In this document: positions 36,098-43,850 of the stretch, in pieces
How the letters are laid out: every line of letters begins with the position of its first letter
Position numbering within the stretch: the stretch's first letter is position 1
Assembly (NCBI RefSeq): GCF_007671675.1
Contig: NZ_VCGW01000007.1
Span: 1-64,000 of the forward strand
DNA length: 64,000 bases
Origin: Marinobacter maritimus
GTDB lineage: Bacteria > Pseudomonadota > Gammaproteobacteria > Pseudomonadales > Oleiphilaceae
Direction: 5' to 3'
The notes under the pieces: model-generated
The model's input: only the letters and a program-made list of their open reading frames with translations
What the model was told of the DNA's origin: nothing
The model's database searches: none
Translations under genes and position numbers: made by a program

Positions 36098-37792
36098 ATG
36101 AGCGAGAGCTTTGCGGATCTTTTTGAAGAAAGCCTAAAAGAAATTGACATGAAACCAGGTTCCATCGTCCAGGGAACCGTAGTAGATGTCGATAGCGACT
36201 GGGTCACAGTTAACGCCGGGCTGAAGTCCGAAGGCGTTATCCCCGCCTCCCAGTTCCTGAACGAAAAAGGCGAGTTGGAAGTAGCTATTGGCGACGTTGT
36301 CGACGTAGCACTGGATGCAGTGGAAGATGGTTTCGGTGAAACCCGTCTTTCCCGTGAAAAGGCCAAGCGCGCTGAATCCTGGAAGGTACTCGAGAAGTCC
36401 TTCGAAGCGGAAGAAGTGGTCAAAGGTATTATCAATGGCAAGGTCAAAGGTGGTTTCACCGTTGATCTGGCTGGTATTCGTGCCTTCCTGCCGGGTTCCC
36501 TGGTAGACGTTCGTCCGGTTCGCGACACCGCGCACCTGGAGAACAAAGAGCTCGAATTCAAGGTTATCAAGCTGGACCAGAAGCGCAACAACGTGGTTGT
36601 TTCTCGCCGCGCCGTTCTGGAAGCTGAAAACAGCGCCGAGCGCGAAGCTCTGCTTGAAACCCTGACCGAAGGTCTGGAAATCAAGGGTATCGTCAAGAAC
36701 CTGACCGACTACGGCGCGTTCGTAGATCTGGGTGGTGTTGACGGCCTGCTGCACATTACTGATATGGCCTGGAAGCGTATCAAGCATCCGAGCGAAATCG
36801 TGAACGTTGGCGATGAAATCAACGTCAAGGTCCTGAAGTTTGACCGTGAGCGTAACCGTGTATCTCTGGGCCTCAAGCAACTGGGTGAAGATCCCTGGGT
36901 TGATATCAAAGGTCGCTATCCGGAAGGTACCAAGGTTACTGCACGTGTAACCAATCTGACCGATTACGGCTGCTTTGCTGAGCTGGAAGAAGGCGTTGAA
37001 GGTCTGGTTCACGTATCTGAAATGGATTGGACCAACAAGAACATCCACCCGTCTAAAGTCGTCCAGGTTGGCGATGAAGTGGGCGTGATGATTCTGGACA
37101 TCGACGAAGAGCGTCGTCGTATCTCCCTGGGTATCAAGCAGTGCGTATCCAACCCATGGGAAGATTTCTCCGGCAACTTCAACAAGGGCGACCGTATCTC
37201 CGGTAAGATCAAGTCAATCACTGACTTCGGTATCTTCATCGGTCTGGACGGTGGCATCGATGGCCTGGTTCACTTGTCTGACATCAGCTGGAACGAGACA
37301 GGCGAAGAAGCGGTTCGTGAATACAAGAAGGGCGACGATGTTGACACCGTTATCCTGTCTGTAGATCCCGAGCGTGAGCGCATCTCCCTGGGTATCAAGC
37401 AGCTTGAAAGCGATCCGTTCGCTGAGTTCGTTCAGCTGAACGACAAAGGCTCCATCGTTAAGGGCGTTGTTTCAGCCATCGACGCCAAGGCAGCTACCAT
37501 TGCTTTGAACGACGAAGTTGAAGCGATTCTGAAAGCCTCCGAGATCAGCCGTGACCGCGTTGAAGATGCGCGTAACGCTCTGAAGGAAGGCGAAGAAGTT
37601 GAAGCGAAGATTATCAGCATCGATCGCAAAAACCGCATCATTAACCTGTCTGTCAAGTCCAAGGACGTAGAAGACGACAAGCAGGCCATTGATAGCGTGC
37701 GTACTAAAACTGCAGAAACTGCTTCCGGTGCGACCACCATTGGTGATCTCATCAAGGAACAAATGCAGCAGCAAAACGCCAACAAGGACTAA
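36098..37792 (+). CDS. rpsA: 30S ribosomal protein S1
   Basis: This 564-aa protein has six S1 (OB-fold) repeats, each ending in the F/Y-GxF-hydrophobic pattern (such as NLTDYGAFVDLGGVDGLLHI, NLTDYGCFAELEEGVEGLVH, SITDFGIFIGLDGGIDGLVH). It binds mRNA leaders and helps the ribosome start on structured messages. Codon use is strongly biased, as in highly expressed genes. It probably has its own promoter in the 130-nt gap after cmk and ends in a strong terminator. Confidence 0.98.
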   Translation: MSESFADLFEESLKEIDMKPGSIVQGTVVDVDSDWVTVNAGLKSEGVIPASQFLNEKGELEVAIGDVVDVALDAVEDGFGETRLSREKAKRAESWKVLEKSFEAEEVVKGIINGKVKGGFTVDLAGIRAFLPGSLVDVRPVRDTAHLENKELEFKVIKLDQKRNNVVVSRRAVLEAENSAEREALLETLTEGLEIKGIVKNLTDYGAFVDLGGVDGLLHITDMAWKRIKHPSEIVNVGDEINVKVLKFDRERNRVSLGLKQLGEDPWVDIKGRYPEGTKVTARVTNLTDYGCFAELEEGVEGLVHVSEMDWTNKNIHPSKVVQVGDEVGVMILDIDEERRRISLGIKQCVSNPWEDFSGNFNKGDRISGKIKSITDFGIFIGLDGGIDGLVHLSDISWNETGEEAVREYKKGDDVDTVILSVDPERERISLGIKQLESDPFAEFVQLNDKGSIVKGVVSAIDAKAATIALNDEVEAILKASEISRDRVEDARNALKEGEEVEAKIISIDRKNRIINLSVKSKDVEDDKQAIDSVRTKTAETASGATTIGDLIKEQMQQQNANKD

Positions 37793-37807
37793 TCTCCGGT
37801 TGGTATG

Positions 37808-37839
37808 AAAAAAAACGGGCTCTAAGAGCCCGTTTTTTT
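37808..37839 (+). terminator. Terminator of rpsA
   Basis: A 14-bp stem (7 A plus CGGGCTC with its complement) around TAA, followed by seven Ts, starts 16 nt after the rpsA stop. It separates rpsA from ihfB. Confidence 0.93.
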
Positions 37840-37924
37840 GTGTTTTTTTATGATTTGGCTAAACTGGGGGAATAGGAATTCGGCAATCAATGGCCGAATA
37901 AAAAAGAAAAGAGGAAAGTGCCTC

Positions 37925-38221
37925 ATGACGAAGTCAGAACTGGTCGAATTAATTGCCTCAAAACAAACACAGCTCTCGGTTAAAGACGTTGAGCTGGCAG
38001 TAAAAACAATTATTGAGCATATGTCCCAGTCGCTAGCTGGCGGGCAACGAATTGAAATACGGGGATTTGGCAGTTTCTCTCTCCATCATCGGGCGGCCCG
38101 CACTGGCCGGAACCCGAAAACTGGCGAAGCTGTGCAATTACCCGCAAAGTACGTTCCGCACTTCAAGCCCGGCAAGGAACTGCGTGAACAGGTGAATGAC
38201 AGTTTGAAACAGGGGTTTTAA
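37925..38221 (+). CDS. ihfB: Integration host factor subunit beta
   Basis: This 98-aa HU-family protein bends DNA together with IhfA. It shows MTKSELVELIASKQTQL at the start, the DNA-binding arm with RIEIRGFGSFSLHHRAAR, and RNPKTGEAV with the intercalating proline region. The ATG at 37925 has AGAGGAAAG upstream and gives the normal family length; the frame opens earlier at 37838, but that region is terminator and leader. It lies between rpsA and lapA, as in other gammaproteobacteria. Confidence 0.97.
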   Translation: MTKSELVELIASKQTQLSVKDVELAVKTIIEHMSQSLAGGQRIEIRGFGSFSLHHRAARTGRNPKTGEAVQLPAKYVPHFKPGKELREQVNDSLKQGF

Positions 38222-38290
38222 CGGCGTTTCACCTCTGAAGCAAAACACCTATAATTCGGGCACCTATCAGCGTTTGGGAGAGCTATAGCT

Positions 38291-38593
38291 ATGGCAGGAT
38301 TACAGAAGATCCTACTGATTCTGTTGGTATTGGTCCTGGTATTGCTGGCGCTTGTTTTTTCGCTGAACAATCAGATGGCTGTTGCTCTTAATTTTCTGGT
38401 GTTTGAAACCAAGCCTCACGGTGTAGCTGTCTGGATTATCATGTCTTTCGTGATTGGCGCACTGGTTGGTGTTCTGATGACCATGCTAGCTACCGTCCGT
38501 ACGTCGGTTTCCCGCCGCACTCTTCAGAAGCGACTTGATCGCGCAGAGCAGGCATTGGAGAAATCCAAGGTCCAGAACGACCGGGCTATTTAA
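38291..38593 (+). CDS. lapA: Lipopolysaccharide assembly protein A (DUF1049)
   Basis: This 100-aa inner-membrane protein has two hydrophobic helices (about 7-25 and 45-67) joined by an Asn-rich hairpin (SLNNQMAVALNFLVF) and a charged coiled tail. It works with LapB in coordinating LPS synthesis and FtsH-dependent control of LpxC. Its TAA overlaps the lapB ATG by one base (TAATG), so they are coupled. Confidence 0.93.
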   Translation: MAGLQKILLILLVLVLVLLALVFSLNNQMAVALNFLVFETKPHGVAVWIIMSFVIGALVGVLMTMLATVRTSVSRRTLQKRLDRAEQALEKSKVQNDRAI

Positions 38594-39762
38594 TGGACAT
38601 AGTTTTTCAGTGGCTGCTGTTGACCATGGCAGTCGCCGTTGGCTGGTTTGTTGGCCGACTGGGTGGCGGGGGTACCCGAGCCCGAACGAAGATTTCAGAC
38701 GAAGAGTCTGTAAAAGACCGGCTGCAGTTTCTGTTCACCAATTATTCCGATCAGGCAGTCGATAACTTTGTGCAGTCACTGGCTGTTAACAAAGAGACGG
38801 TAAGCCTTCACCTCTCTATTGGTCGCCACTTCCGGAACAAGGGTGAAACAGACCGTGCCATACTGGTTCATCAGAACCTGCTCGCAAGACCCGAATTGCC
38901 TCCACGATTTTCCCCTCAGGTGACACTCGAATTAGCCATGGATTTTCTCAGGGCTGGACTGCTGGACCGAGCTGAGGCCTTGTTGCAGCAGATCATGGGT
39001 GATCGAGAGTACGGACGAAAGGCTGCTCAGCAACTGATCGAGCTTTACCAACAGGAGAGAGAGTGGGGTAAGGCGGCGGACGTAGCCCGCACCTTGACCA
39101 AAAATGACGCGGATCCCGCGATGTTCAAGGACCTTGCTTACCTCACCTGTGAGCTGGCAGAGCAGGCTCTTCGGGAGGATGATCGCTGGGCTGCCCAGAA
39201 GCTGGCCAAGGAAGCTCTGGACTACGACCGTTCATGTGTTCGCGCAACACTGATTCTGATGAAGATTCTGATCCGGCAGGGCAGTTATCGGGAGGCAGGT
39301 AACCAGGGGCTCAAGGTATTCGATCAGAATCCGGATTTCGGGCCCGAAGCCATTGATCGTTTGATGAAGCTGGAGCATGAGCATGGCAATATCGGCCGGC
39401 TAGTCAAAAAGCTGCGCAAGCTCTACGAAACCTACCCGAGCACCAGCCTGCTGTTGGCGCTGGTTGAATCGGTTGAGCGCGTTTCGGGCCGTCCTGCTGC
39501 CACTGACCTGTTGCGCCAGGAGCTCGAAACTCGCCCCAGCGTGCGAGCGCTTCTGCGACTTGTGGAAATGGCAGGCTATGAAAAGGGCATGACCACCGAC
39601 GAAGGCCGACTGGTCAGCCGTATCGGCCTTCTGATCCTTGCCAATCGCCCGGTTTACCGCTGTGTAAGTTGCGGATTCTCTGGGCAGCAACTCCATTGGC
39701 TGTGCCCGAGTTGCAAGCAATGGGAAACTGTTCGCCCGATCCAGGGCGTGGAAGCTGAATAA
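38593..39762 (+). CDS. lapB: Lipopolysaccharide assembly protein B
   Basis: This 389-aa protein has one N-terminal membrane helix, a run of TPR-like helical repeats (about 70-340) and a C-terminal rubredoxin-type metal site (YRCVSCGFSGQQLHWLCPSC, two CxxC pairs). LapB presents LpxC to FtsH and so adjusts LPS output. The metal knuckle is needed for function in E. coli. It is coupled to lapA and followed 32 nt later by pyrF, the standard order. Confidence 0.96.
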   Translation: MDIVFQWLLLTMAVAVGWFVGRLGGGGTRARTKISDEESVKDRLQFLFTNYSDQAVDNFVQSLAVNKETVSLHLSIGRHFRNKGETDRAILVHQNLLARPELPPRFSPQVTLELAMDFLRAGLLDRAEALLQQIMGDREYGRKAAQQLIELYQQEREWGKAADVARTLTKNDADPAMFKDLAYLTCELAEQALREDDRWAAQKLAKEALDYDRSCVRATLILMKILIRQGSYREAGNQGLKVFDQNPDFGPEAIDRLMKLEHEHGNIGRLVKKLRKLYETYPSTSLLLALVESVERVSGRPAATDLLRQELETRPSVRALLRLVEMAGYEKGMTTDEGRLVSRIGLLILANRPVYRCVSCGFSGQQLHWLCPSCKQWETVRPIQGVEAE

Positions 39763-39794
39763 CCATCTATCGACATTCTGCAGGACACTCCGAC

Positions 39795-40505
39795 GTGCAA
39801 ACTTCTAACGACCCAAAAATCATCGTAGCCCTGGATTTCCCGGCCGCAAACCCGGCTCTGGAGCTGGTAGATAAACTGGATCCTGCCATGTGCCGGCTGA
39901 AGGTCGGTAAAGAGCTCTTTACCCGTTCTGGTCCCCAACTTGTTGAGGGTTTGCAAAAGCGCGGCTTTGATGTGTTCCTGGATTTGAAATTTCACGACAT
40001 CCCCAACACCACGTCAGCGGCTGTGGCTGCGGCTGCAGACCTGGGCGTTTGGATGGTGAACGTGCATGCCTCCGGTGGCGAGAAGATGATGCTGGCGTGC
40101 CGTGAGCGCCTGGACACCTTTGGGACGGACAAGCCTCTCCTGATCGCCGTCACGGTTCTCACCAGCATGAGCGCTGAAGACCTTGCCGGCATTGGCATTA
40201 CCGGTTCCCCCGAGGCTCAGGTTTCACGCCTCGCCACGCTAACCAGAAATTGCGGCCTGGATGGCGTGGTCTGCTCTGCGCAGGAAGCCCGAAAACTCAA
40301 AACGGAGCAGGGCAGCGACTTCAAACTGGTTACTCCGGGTATTCGGCCCTTAACCGCCGACAAAGGCGACCAACAGCGCATCATGACTCCCAGCGATGCC
40401 CTCAACGCAGGTTCCGACTACCTCGTTATAGGTCGCCCGATTACCCAGGCTGCAGACCCTTTGGCTGCTTTGGAGGCTATTAATGCGGAGGTGATTGGCT
40501 TCTAG
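39795..40505 (+). CDS. pyrF: Orotidine 5'-phosphate decarboxylase
   Basis: This 236-aa TIM-barrel enzyme carries out the last step of UMP synthesis. IIVALDFPAANPALELV begins the barrel. DVFLDLKFHDIPNTTSAA holds the catalytic Asp-Lys-Asp set, and TPGIRPL binds the phosphate. It ends the lapA-lapB-pyrF run. The following 640 bp contain no intact gene. Confidence 0.97.
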   Translation: MQTSNDPKIIVALDFPAANPALELVDKLDPAMCRLKVGKELFTRSGPQLVEGLQKRGFDVFLDLKFHDIPNTTSAAVAAAADLGVWMVNVHASGGEKMMLACRERLDTFGTDKPLLIAVTVLTSMSAEDLAGIGITGSPEAQVSRLATLTRNCGLDGVVCSAQEARKLKTEQGSDFKLVTPGIRPLTADKGDQQRIMTPSDALNAGSDYLVIGRPITQAADPLAALEAINAEVIGF

Positions 40506-40571
40506 TTTGGACTTGGGTTTGAACTCTGGCCCTAGCCTTCGAGTCTTGGTGCTGGGTGCGGTGGAATCCCC

Positions 40572-40629
40572 CTTCCAAAAACCGCTACGAGCACATCCAT
40601 GTGCACTTGTCTCCGCAATATTGAGGGGG
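40572..40629. repeat. Dispersed hairpin repeat (copy 2)
   Basis: The core 40583-40616 matches the core of the 13943-14042 element at 29 of 34 positions, including the GCACA/TGTGC hairpin. Here the outer arms are short (CCCCCT about 40568-40573 and AGGGGG about 40624-40629) and their sequence is unrelated to copy 1. It sits directly at the broken end of the DMT-transporter remnant. The stretch 40506-40567 shows nothing recognisable. Confidence 0.65.
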
Positions 40630-40920
40630 CCGTCTATAATCAATGCAATTGGGGCCATGACAAGCGCCGATGCGGTAACCTGGCCAGCTGCTGTCACGAA
40701 TGGGCTTATCAGCATGCTCCTAGAGCGGCGACCATACATCTGCAAATGCATAGGATAGTGCAGCACCCATTATCGCCACCTGTGCAAGTGTGCTACCACC
40801 TTCGCCCATAACTGGCGTTCCGATCATCACAGCAACGCCAACGAAGAAGAATGAGCCGCCCCACAACACGGACAGGGTGCCAGGCATTATCCGCTCAGAG
40901 ATATTTATAGATGGTGTCAT
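40630..40920 (-). pseudogene. Remnant of an EamA/DMT-family transporter gene
   Basis: Reading leftwards from ATG 40920, the protein starts like an EamA drug/metabolite transporter (SVLWGGSFFFVGVAV) and then jumps to a mid-protein segment (MIGTPVMGEG, LAQVAIMGAALSYAFADVW). That implies an internal deletion of roughly 100 residues. A one-base shift near 40735 then hides a further segment (ISPFVTAAGQVTASALVMAP, then IALIIDGPLNI). The C-terminal half is missing, and homology ends where the dispersed repeat begins. It cannot make a working transporter. The bases 40921-41146 after it hold only the ada leader. Confidence 0.7.
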
Positions 40921-41146
40921 TGTGAATTCCTCGTTCGTGTTTTTTCAGCAAAAACAGATTAGTGAGGCTTCGAATTACATTCCATCTGATTCTTGCGCAC
41001 CAATTTTTATTATCACGACCGTAACCAACTGATCAGTCGATGAGGTTCCAAAAGCTGGATCAAAAATTACCCAGCAATAAACGGATGGATGTATCAGCCC
41101 TGGTCGGGTCTTATGGCGTTATAGACTTTCGATTGAGTGCAAAGCC

Positions 41147-42277
41147 ATGACGGTGCCAACTGAACAGGAAATGAAAGCAGCGGTTGCTGCAAGAGACCCG
41201 TCCCGTGACGGAGATTTCTGCTATGGCGTGATCACCACAGGCGTATGTTGCAAGCCATCTTGCCACTCTCGTTCTGCTAAACCTGAAAACCTGAGGTTCT
41301 TCCCCAACGTTGAAACAGCTGTGATGGCAGGTTTTCGTCCATGCAAGCGCTGTCTGGCCACTGATGAGACGTCACGTGTTGTCGTTCTAACGAAAATAGC
41401 TCGTTATATTGATAATAACGCAGAGGAACGACTAACACTTTCTACACTGGCAGATATGGCAGGGTTGTCTCCTTCCCGGCTACAACGGGTTTTCAAAGAA
41501 ACATTCGGCATCTCGCCCAAGACTTATCAGGATGCCGCCAGAATGCGGCGCTTCAAGCAATCACTCAAGGATGGCAAGGGCGTCACTGAAGCAATTTTTG
41601 CGTCAGGATTTGGCTCCATCAGTCGTGTCTATGGGGAGGCCACTCGCAATATAGGAATGCCTCCAAAAGCATACGGTGTGGGAGGTGCAGGTGAAGTAAT
41701 AACATACGCGTGCCGCGTCACCGCGCTTGGCTTGCTGGCCGTGGCGGCAACGGACAAAGGCGTGTGCTTTGCACAGTTTGGTAAAGATGAAGCTGCGCTG
41801 GTTTCCGAGCTGGCAGCCGAGTTCCCTAATGCAAAGCTGCTCGTTTCTACCTCATGTAACGTACCGGAACTTGATGCCTGGATAAAAGCGCTAGATCAAC
41901 ATCTCAGCGAAGGGGCGCCGCGGCCCGAATTGCCAATTGATATGCGGGGCACTGCGTTTCAGATAAAAGTCTGGACGTTTCTAACGGGTACTCACGAAGG
42001 CGACGTTCTCAGTTACAGTGAAGTGGCTAAGCGCATTGATAAGCCCAAAGCCGTGCGTGCTGTGGCATCAGCCTGTGCCAGAAACCGTATTGGCGTGCTA
42101 ATTCCTTGTCATCGGGTTTTGCGAGGGGATGGAGGCTTGGGAGGATATCGTTGGGGCCTGGAGCGGAAGCAAACGTTGATCGATTTAGAGCGGGCGCGTG
42201 CCGAGGGGCACCCACCTGACCCCACCACTACGCCAGGCACCAAACCGCTCAGGCTAGGGTCAAAGCAAGGTTCATAG
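41147..42277 (+). CDS. ada: Ada: methylphosphotriester/O6-methylguanine DNA methyltransferase and activator
   Basis: This 376-aa protein repairs alkylated DNA and switches on the adaptive response. The N-terminal zinc domain has Cys35, Cys39, Cys66 and Cys69 (Cys35 corresponds to the methyl-accepting Cys38 of E. coli). An AraC-type helix-turn-helix follows (LSTLADMAGLSPSRLQRVFK). The C-terminal O6-methylguanine domain has IPCHRV with Cys321. All key residues are present. The C-terminus carries ~20 extra residues rich in Pro and Thr. It stands next to a decayed gene and a repeat. Confidence 0.95.
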   Translation: MTVPTEQEMKAAVAARDPSRDGDFCYGVITTGVCCKPSCHSRSAKPENLRFFPNVETAVMAGFRPCKRCLATDETSRVVVLTKIARYIDNNAEERLTLSTLADMAGLSPSRLQRVFKETFGISPKTYQDAARMRRFKQSLKDGKGVTEAIFASGFGSISRVYGEATRNIGMPPKAYGVGGAGEVITYACRVTALGLLAVAATDKGVCFAQFGKDEAALVSELAAEFPNAKLLVSTSCNVPELDAWIKALDQHLSEGAPRPELPIDMRGTAFQIKVWTFLTGTHEGDVLSYSEVAKRIDKPKAVRAVASACARNRIGVLIPCHRVLRGDGGLGGYRWGLERKQTLIDLERARAEGHPPDPTTTPGTKPLRLGSKQGS

Positions 42278-42287
42278 GGATAAAACG

Positions 42288-42323
42288 AAAAAACCCGCTA
42301 ACTCTTTGAGTTAACGGGTTTTA
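42288..42323 (-). terminator. Terminator after tRNA-Asn (bidirectional, also after ada)
   Basis: AAACCCG-C-TAACTC pairs with GAGTTA-A-CGGGTTT around a 3-nt loop; the one imperfect pair is a G-T wobble on the minus strand. On that strand it ends in six Ts, 7 nt past the tRNA 3' end. It can also stop transcripts from ada. Confidence 0.85.
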
Positions 42324-42329
42324 AAATAA

Positions 42330-42405
42330 TGGCTCCCCGAGCTGGGCTCGAACCAGCGACAAACGGATTAACAGTCCGTTGCTCTACCAACTGAGCTATC
42401 GGGGA
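42330..42405 (-). tRNA. tRNA-Asn (GTT), copy 1
   Basis: The 76-nt gene reads on the minus strand TCCCCGATAGCTCAGTTGGT and onward, with anticodon loop CTGTTAA (anticodon GTT), T-arm GGTTCGAGCC and encoded CCA. The acceptor stem TCCCCGA/TCGGGGA is perfect. It has its own terminator and is identical to the copy at 56901-56976. Confidence 0.97.
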
Positions 42406-42474
42406 ACGTCGTCATATGACGAGGCGCGTATATTAAGATTACCCCACCGCCTCGTCAACCCTTTGCCGAAGTTT

Positions 42475-43659
42475 TTAGCTCAGAGCCTTCTTCAAACGCT
42501 CAATTGCCTTTTCCAGATTATCCATACTGGTCGCAAAACTCAGACGCATGTGGCCGGGGCTGCCGAACGCAGAACCTGGAACCAGAGCAACGCCAGCGTC
42601 GCTAAGAAGCTTTTCTGCAAACTCAACATCATTGCTGACGCTGGAATCGGCATCAATCGCGCCCTGGAAACTGGGGAACACATAAAAGGTGCCGTCGCCT
42701 TTGAGGCATTCAACGCCTGGCAACTTGTTCAGAGCGTCGACCAGCCAGTCGTGGCGCTCTTTGAACGCCTTGACCATCTCACCGACGCATTCCTGCGGGC
42801 CATCCAGAGCAGCATGTGCAGCAGCCTGGGAGATGGAGCAAGGGTTAGAGGTGCTTTGGGACTGGATCTTTTTCATCGAACCGATGATCCGGGCAGGGCC
42901 AGCGGCATAGCCGATACGCCAGCCAGTCATGGAGTAGGCCTTGGACACACCATTAAGAACAAAGGTGCGATCGTAAAGCTCAGGCGTAGCGTTCAGGATG
43001 TTGCAGAACGGCTTGCCGGTCCAGAGAATAGGCTCGTACATGTCGTCAGTGGCGATCATGATTTTCGGGTGCTTTTTCAGCACTTCACCAATCGCCTGCA
43101 GCTCTTCCAGGGTGTAAGCCATACCGCTGGGGTTGGACGGGCTATTGATCACAAACAGACGGGTGCGCTCGGTGATGGCGTTTTCCAGCTGCTCCGGAGT
43201 GATTTTGAAGCGTGTTTCGGCGCCGGTTTCGATGATAACCGGTTTGCCTTCAGCAACCAGAACCATATCCGGGTAGGATACCCAGTAAGGTGCCGGGATA
43301 ATGGCTTCGTCGCCGGCATTAAGTGTGGCCAGCGCAAGGTTGAAAAAGCTCTGTTTGCCACCACTTGATACCAGTATCTGGTTGGCTTCGTATTCCAGGC
43401 CGTTGTCCCGTTTGAACTTCGCAATAATCGCTTTCTTCAGGGCCGGCGTACCATCAACAGCGGTGTACTTTGTCTGGCCGTTCTTTATGGCCTCAATGGC
43501 TGCCTGTTTGATGTGATCCGGAGTATCGAAGTCCGGCTCGCCCGCACCAAGCCCGATTATATCCTGGCCTGCTGCGCGCAATTCGGCAGCCTTATTGGTT
43601 ACCGCGAGGGTGGGGGATGGCTTGATTGCCTGTACACGGCTGGAAAGTTGAAGGTCCAA
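42475..43659 (-). CDS. aatA: Aspartate-type aminotransferase (class I, AatA family)
   Basis: This 394-aa PLP enzyme moves amino groups between aspartate (or a related amino acid) and 2-oxoglutarate. It opens with LSSRVQAIKPSPTLAVTNKA and has GLGAGEPDFDTP, INSPSNPSG, and the PLP lysine in LNGVSKAYSMTGWRIGYA. The proposed start is TTG at 43659, with AAGGAG 7 nt upstream; this gives the exact family length, whereas the ATG at 43749 would add 30 unrelated residues. It is divergent from uvrB. Confidence 0.93.
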   Translation of the reverse strand: MDLQLSSRVQAIKPSPTLAVTNKAAELRAAGQDIIGLGAGEPDFDTPDHIKQAAIEAIKNGQTKYTAVDGTPALKKAIIAKFKRDNGLEYEANQILVSSGGKQSFFNLALATLNAGDEAIIPAPYWVSYPDMVLVAEGKPVIIETGAETRFKITPEQLENAITERTRLFVINSPSNPSGMAYTLEELQAIGEVLKKHPKIMIATDDMYEPILWTGKPFCNILNATPELYDRTFVLNGVSKAYSMTGWRIGYAAGPARIIGSMKKIQSQSTSNPCSISQAAAHAALDGPQECVGEMVKAFKERHDWLVDALNKLPGVECLKGDGTFYVFPSFQGAIDADSSVSNDVEFAEKLLSDAGVALVPGSAFGSPGHMRLSFATSMDNLEKAIERLKKALS

Positions 43660-43850
43660 ACTTGCGCTCCTTAAAGCTGCGACTGATAGGTCTGTGACCG
43701 GCGGGGCGGCTGACTTTCGCCCAGCCGTCGATCCAGTTGATGGTACCATGAAGCTGGAGCAACAATAAATTTCTCTCTGTGGTCAGGTCGTGCAAACGCA
43801 GGATCTGGCAAGGATATCCATGTTGAGTGAGCGGAGGTTGTCTGCCGATT

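Noticed and set aside
36134..37048. A 304-residue open frame antisense to rpsA
   Set aside because: It mirrors biased codons of a highly expressed gene; no family signature or ribosome site.
40350..40766. 138-residue minus-strand frame across the pyrF end
   Set aside because: Only its N-terminal part belongs to the decayed transporter; the rest runs through the repeat and antisense to pyrF.
42379..43368. A 329-residue open frame antisense to the aminotransferase gene
   Set aside because: It begins within tRNA-Asn and lies fully on the opposite strand of a clear PLP enzyme gene.
43660..43850. Possible LexA box upstream of uvrB
   Set aside because: uvrB is SOS-controlled in E. coli, but no CTGT-N8-ACAG match was found in this intergenic region.
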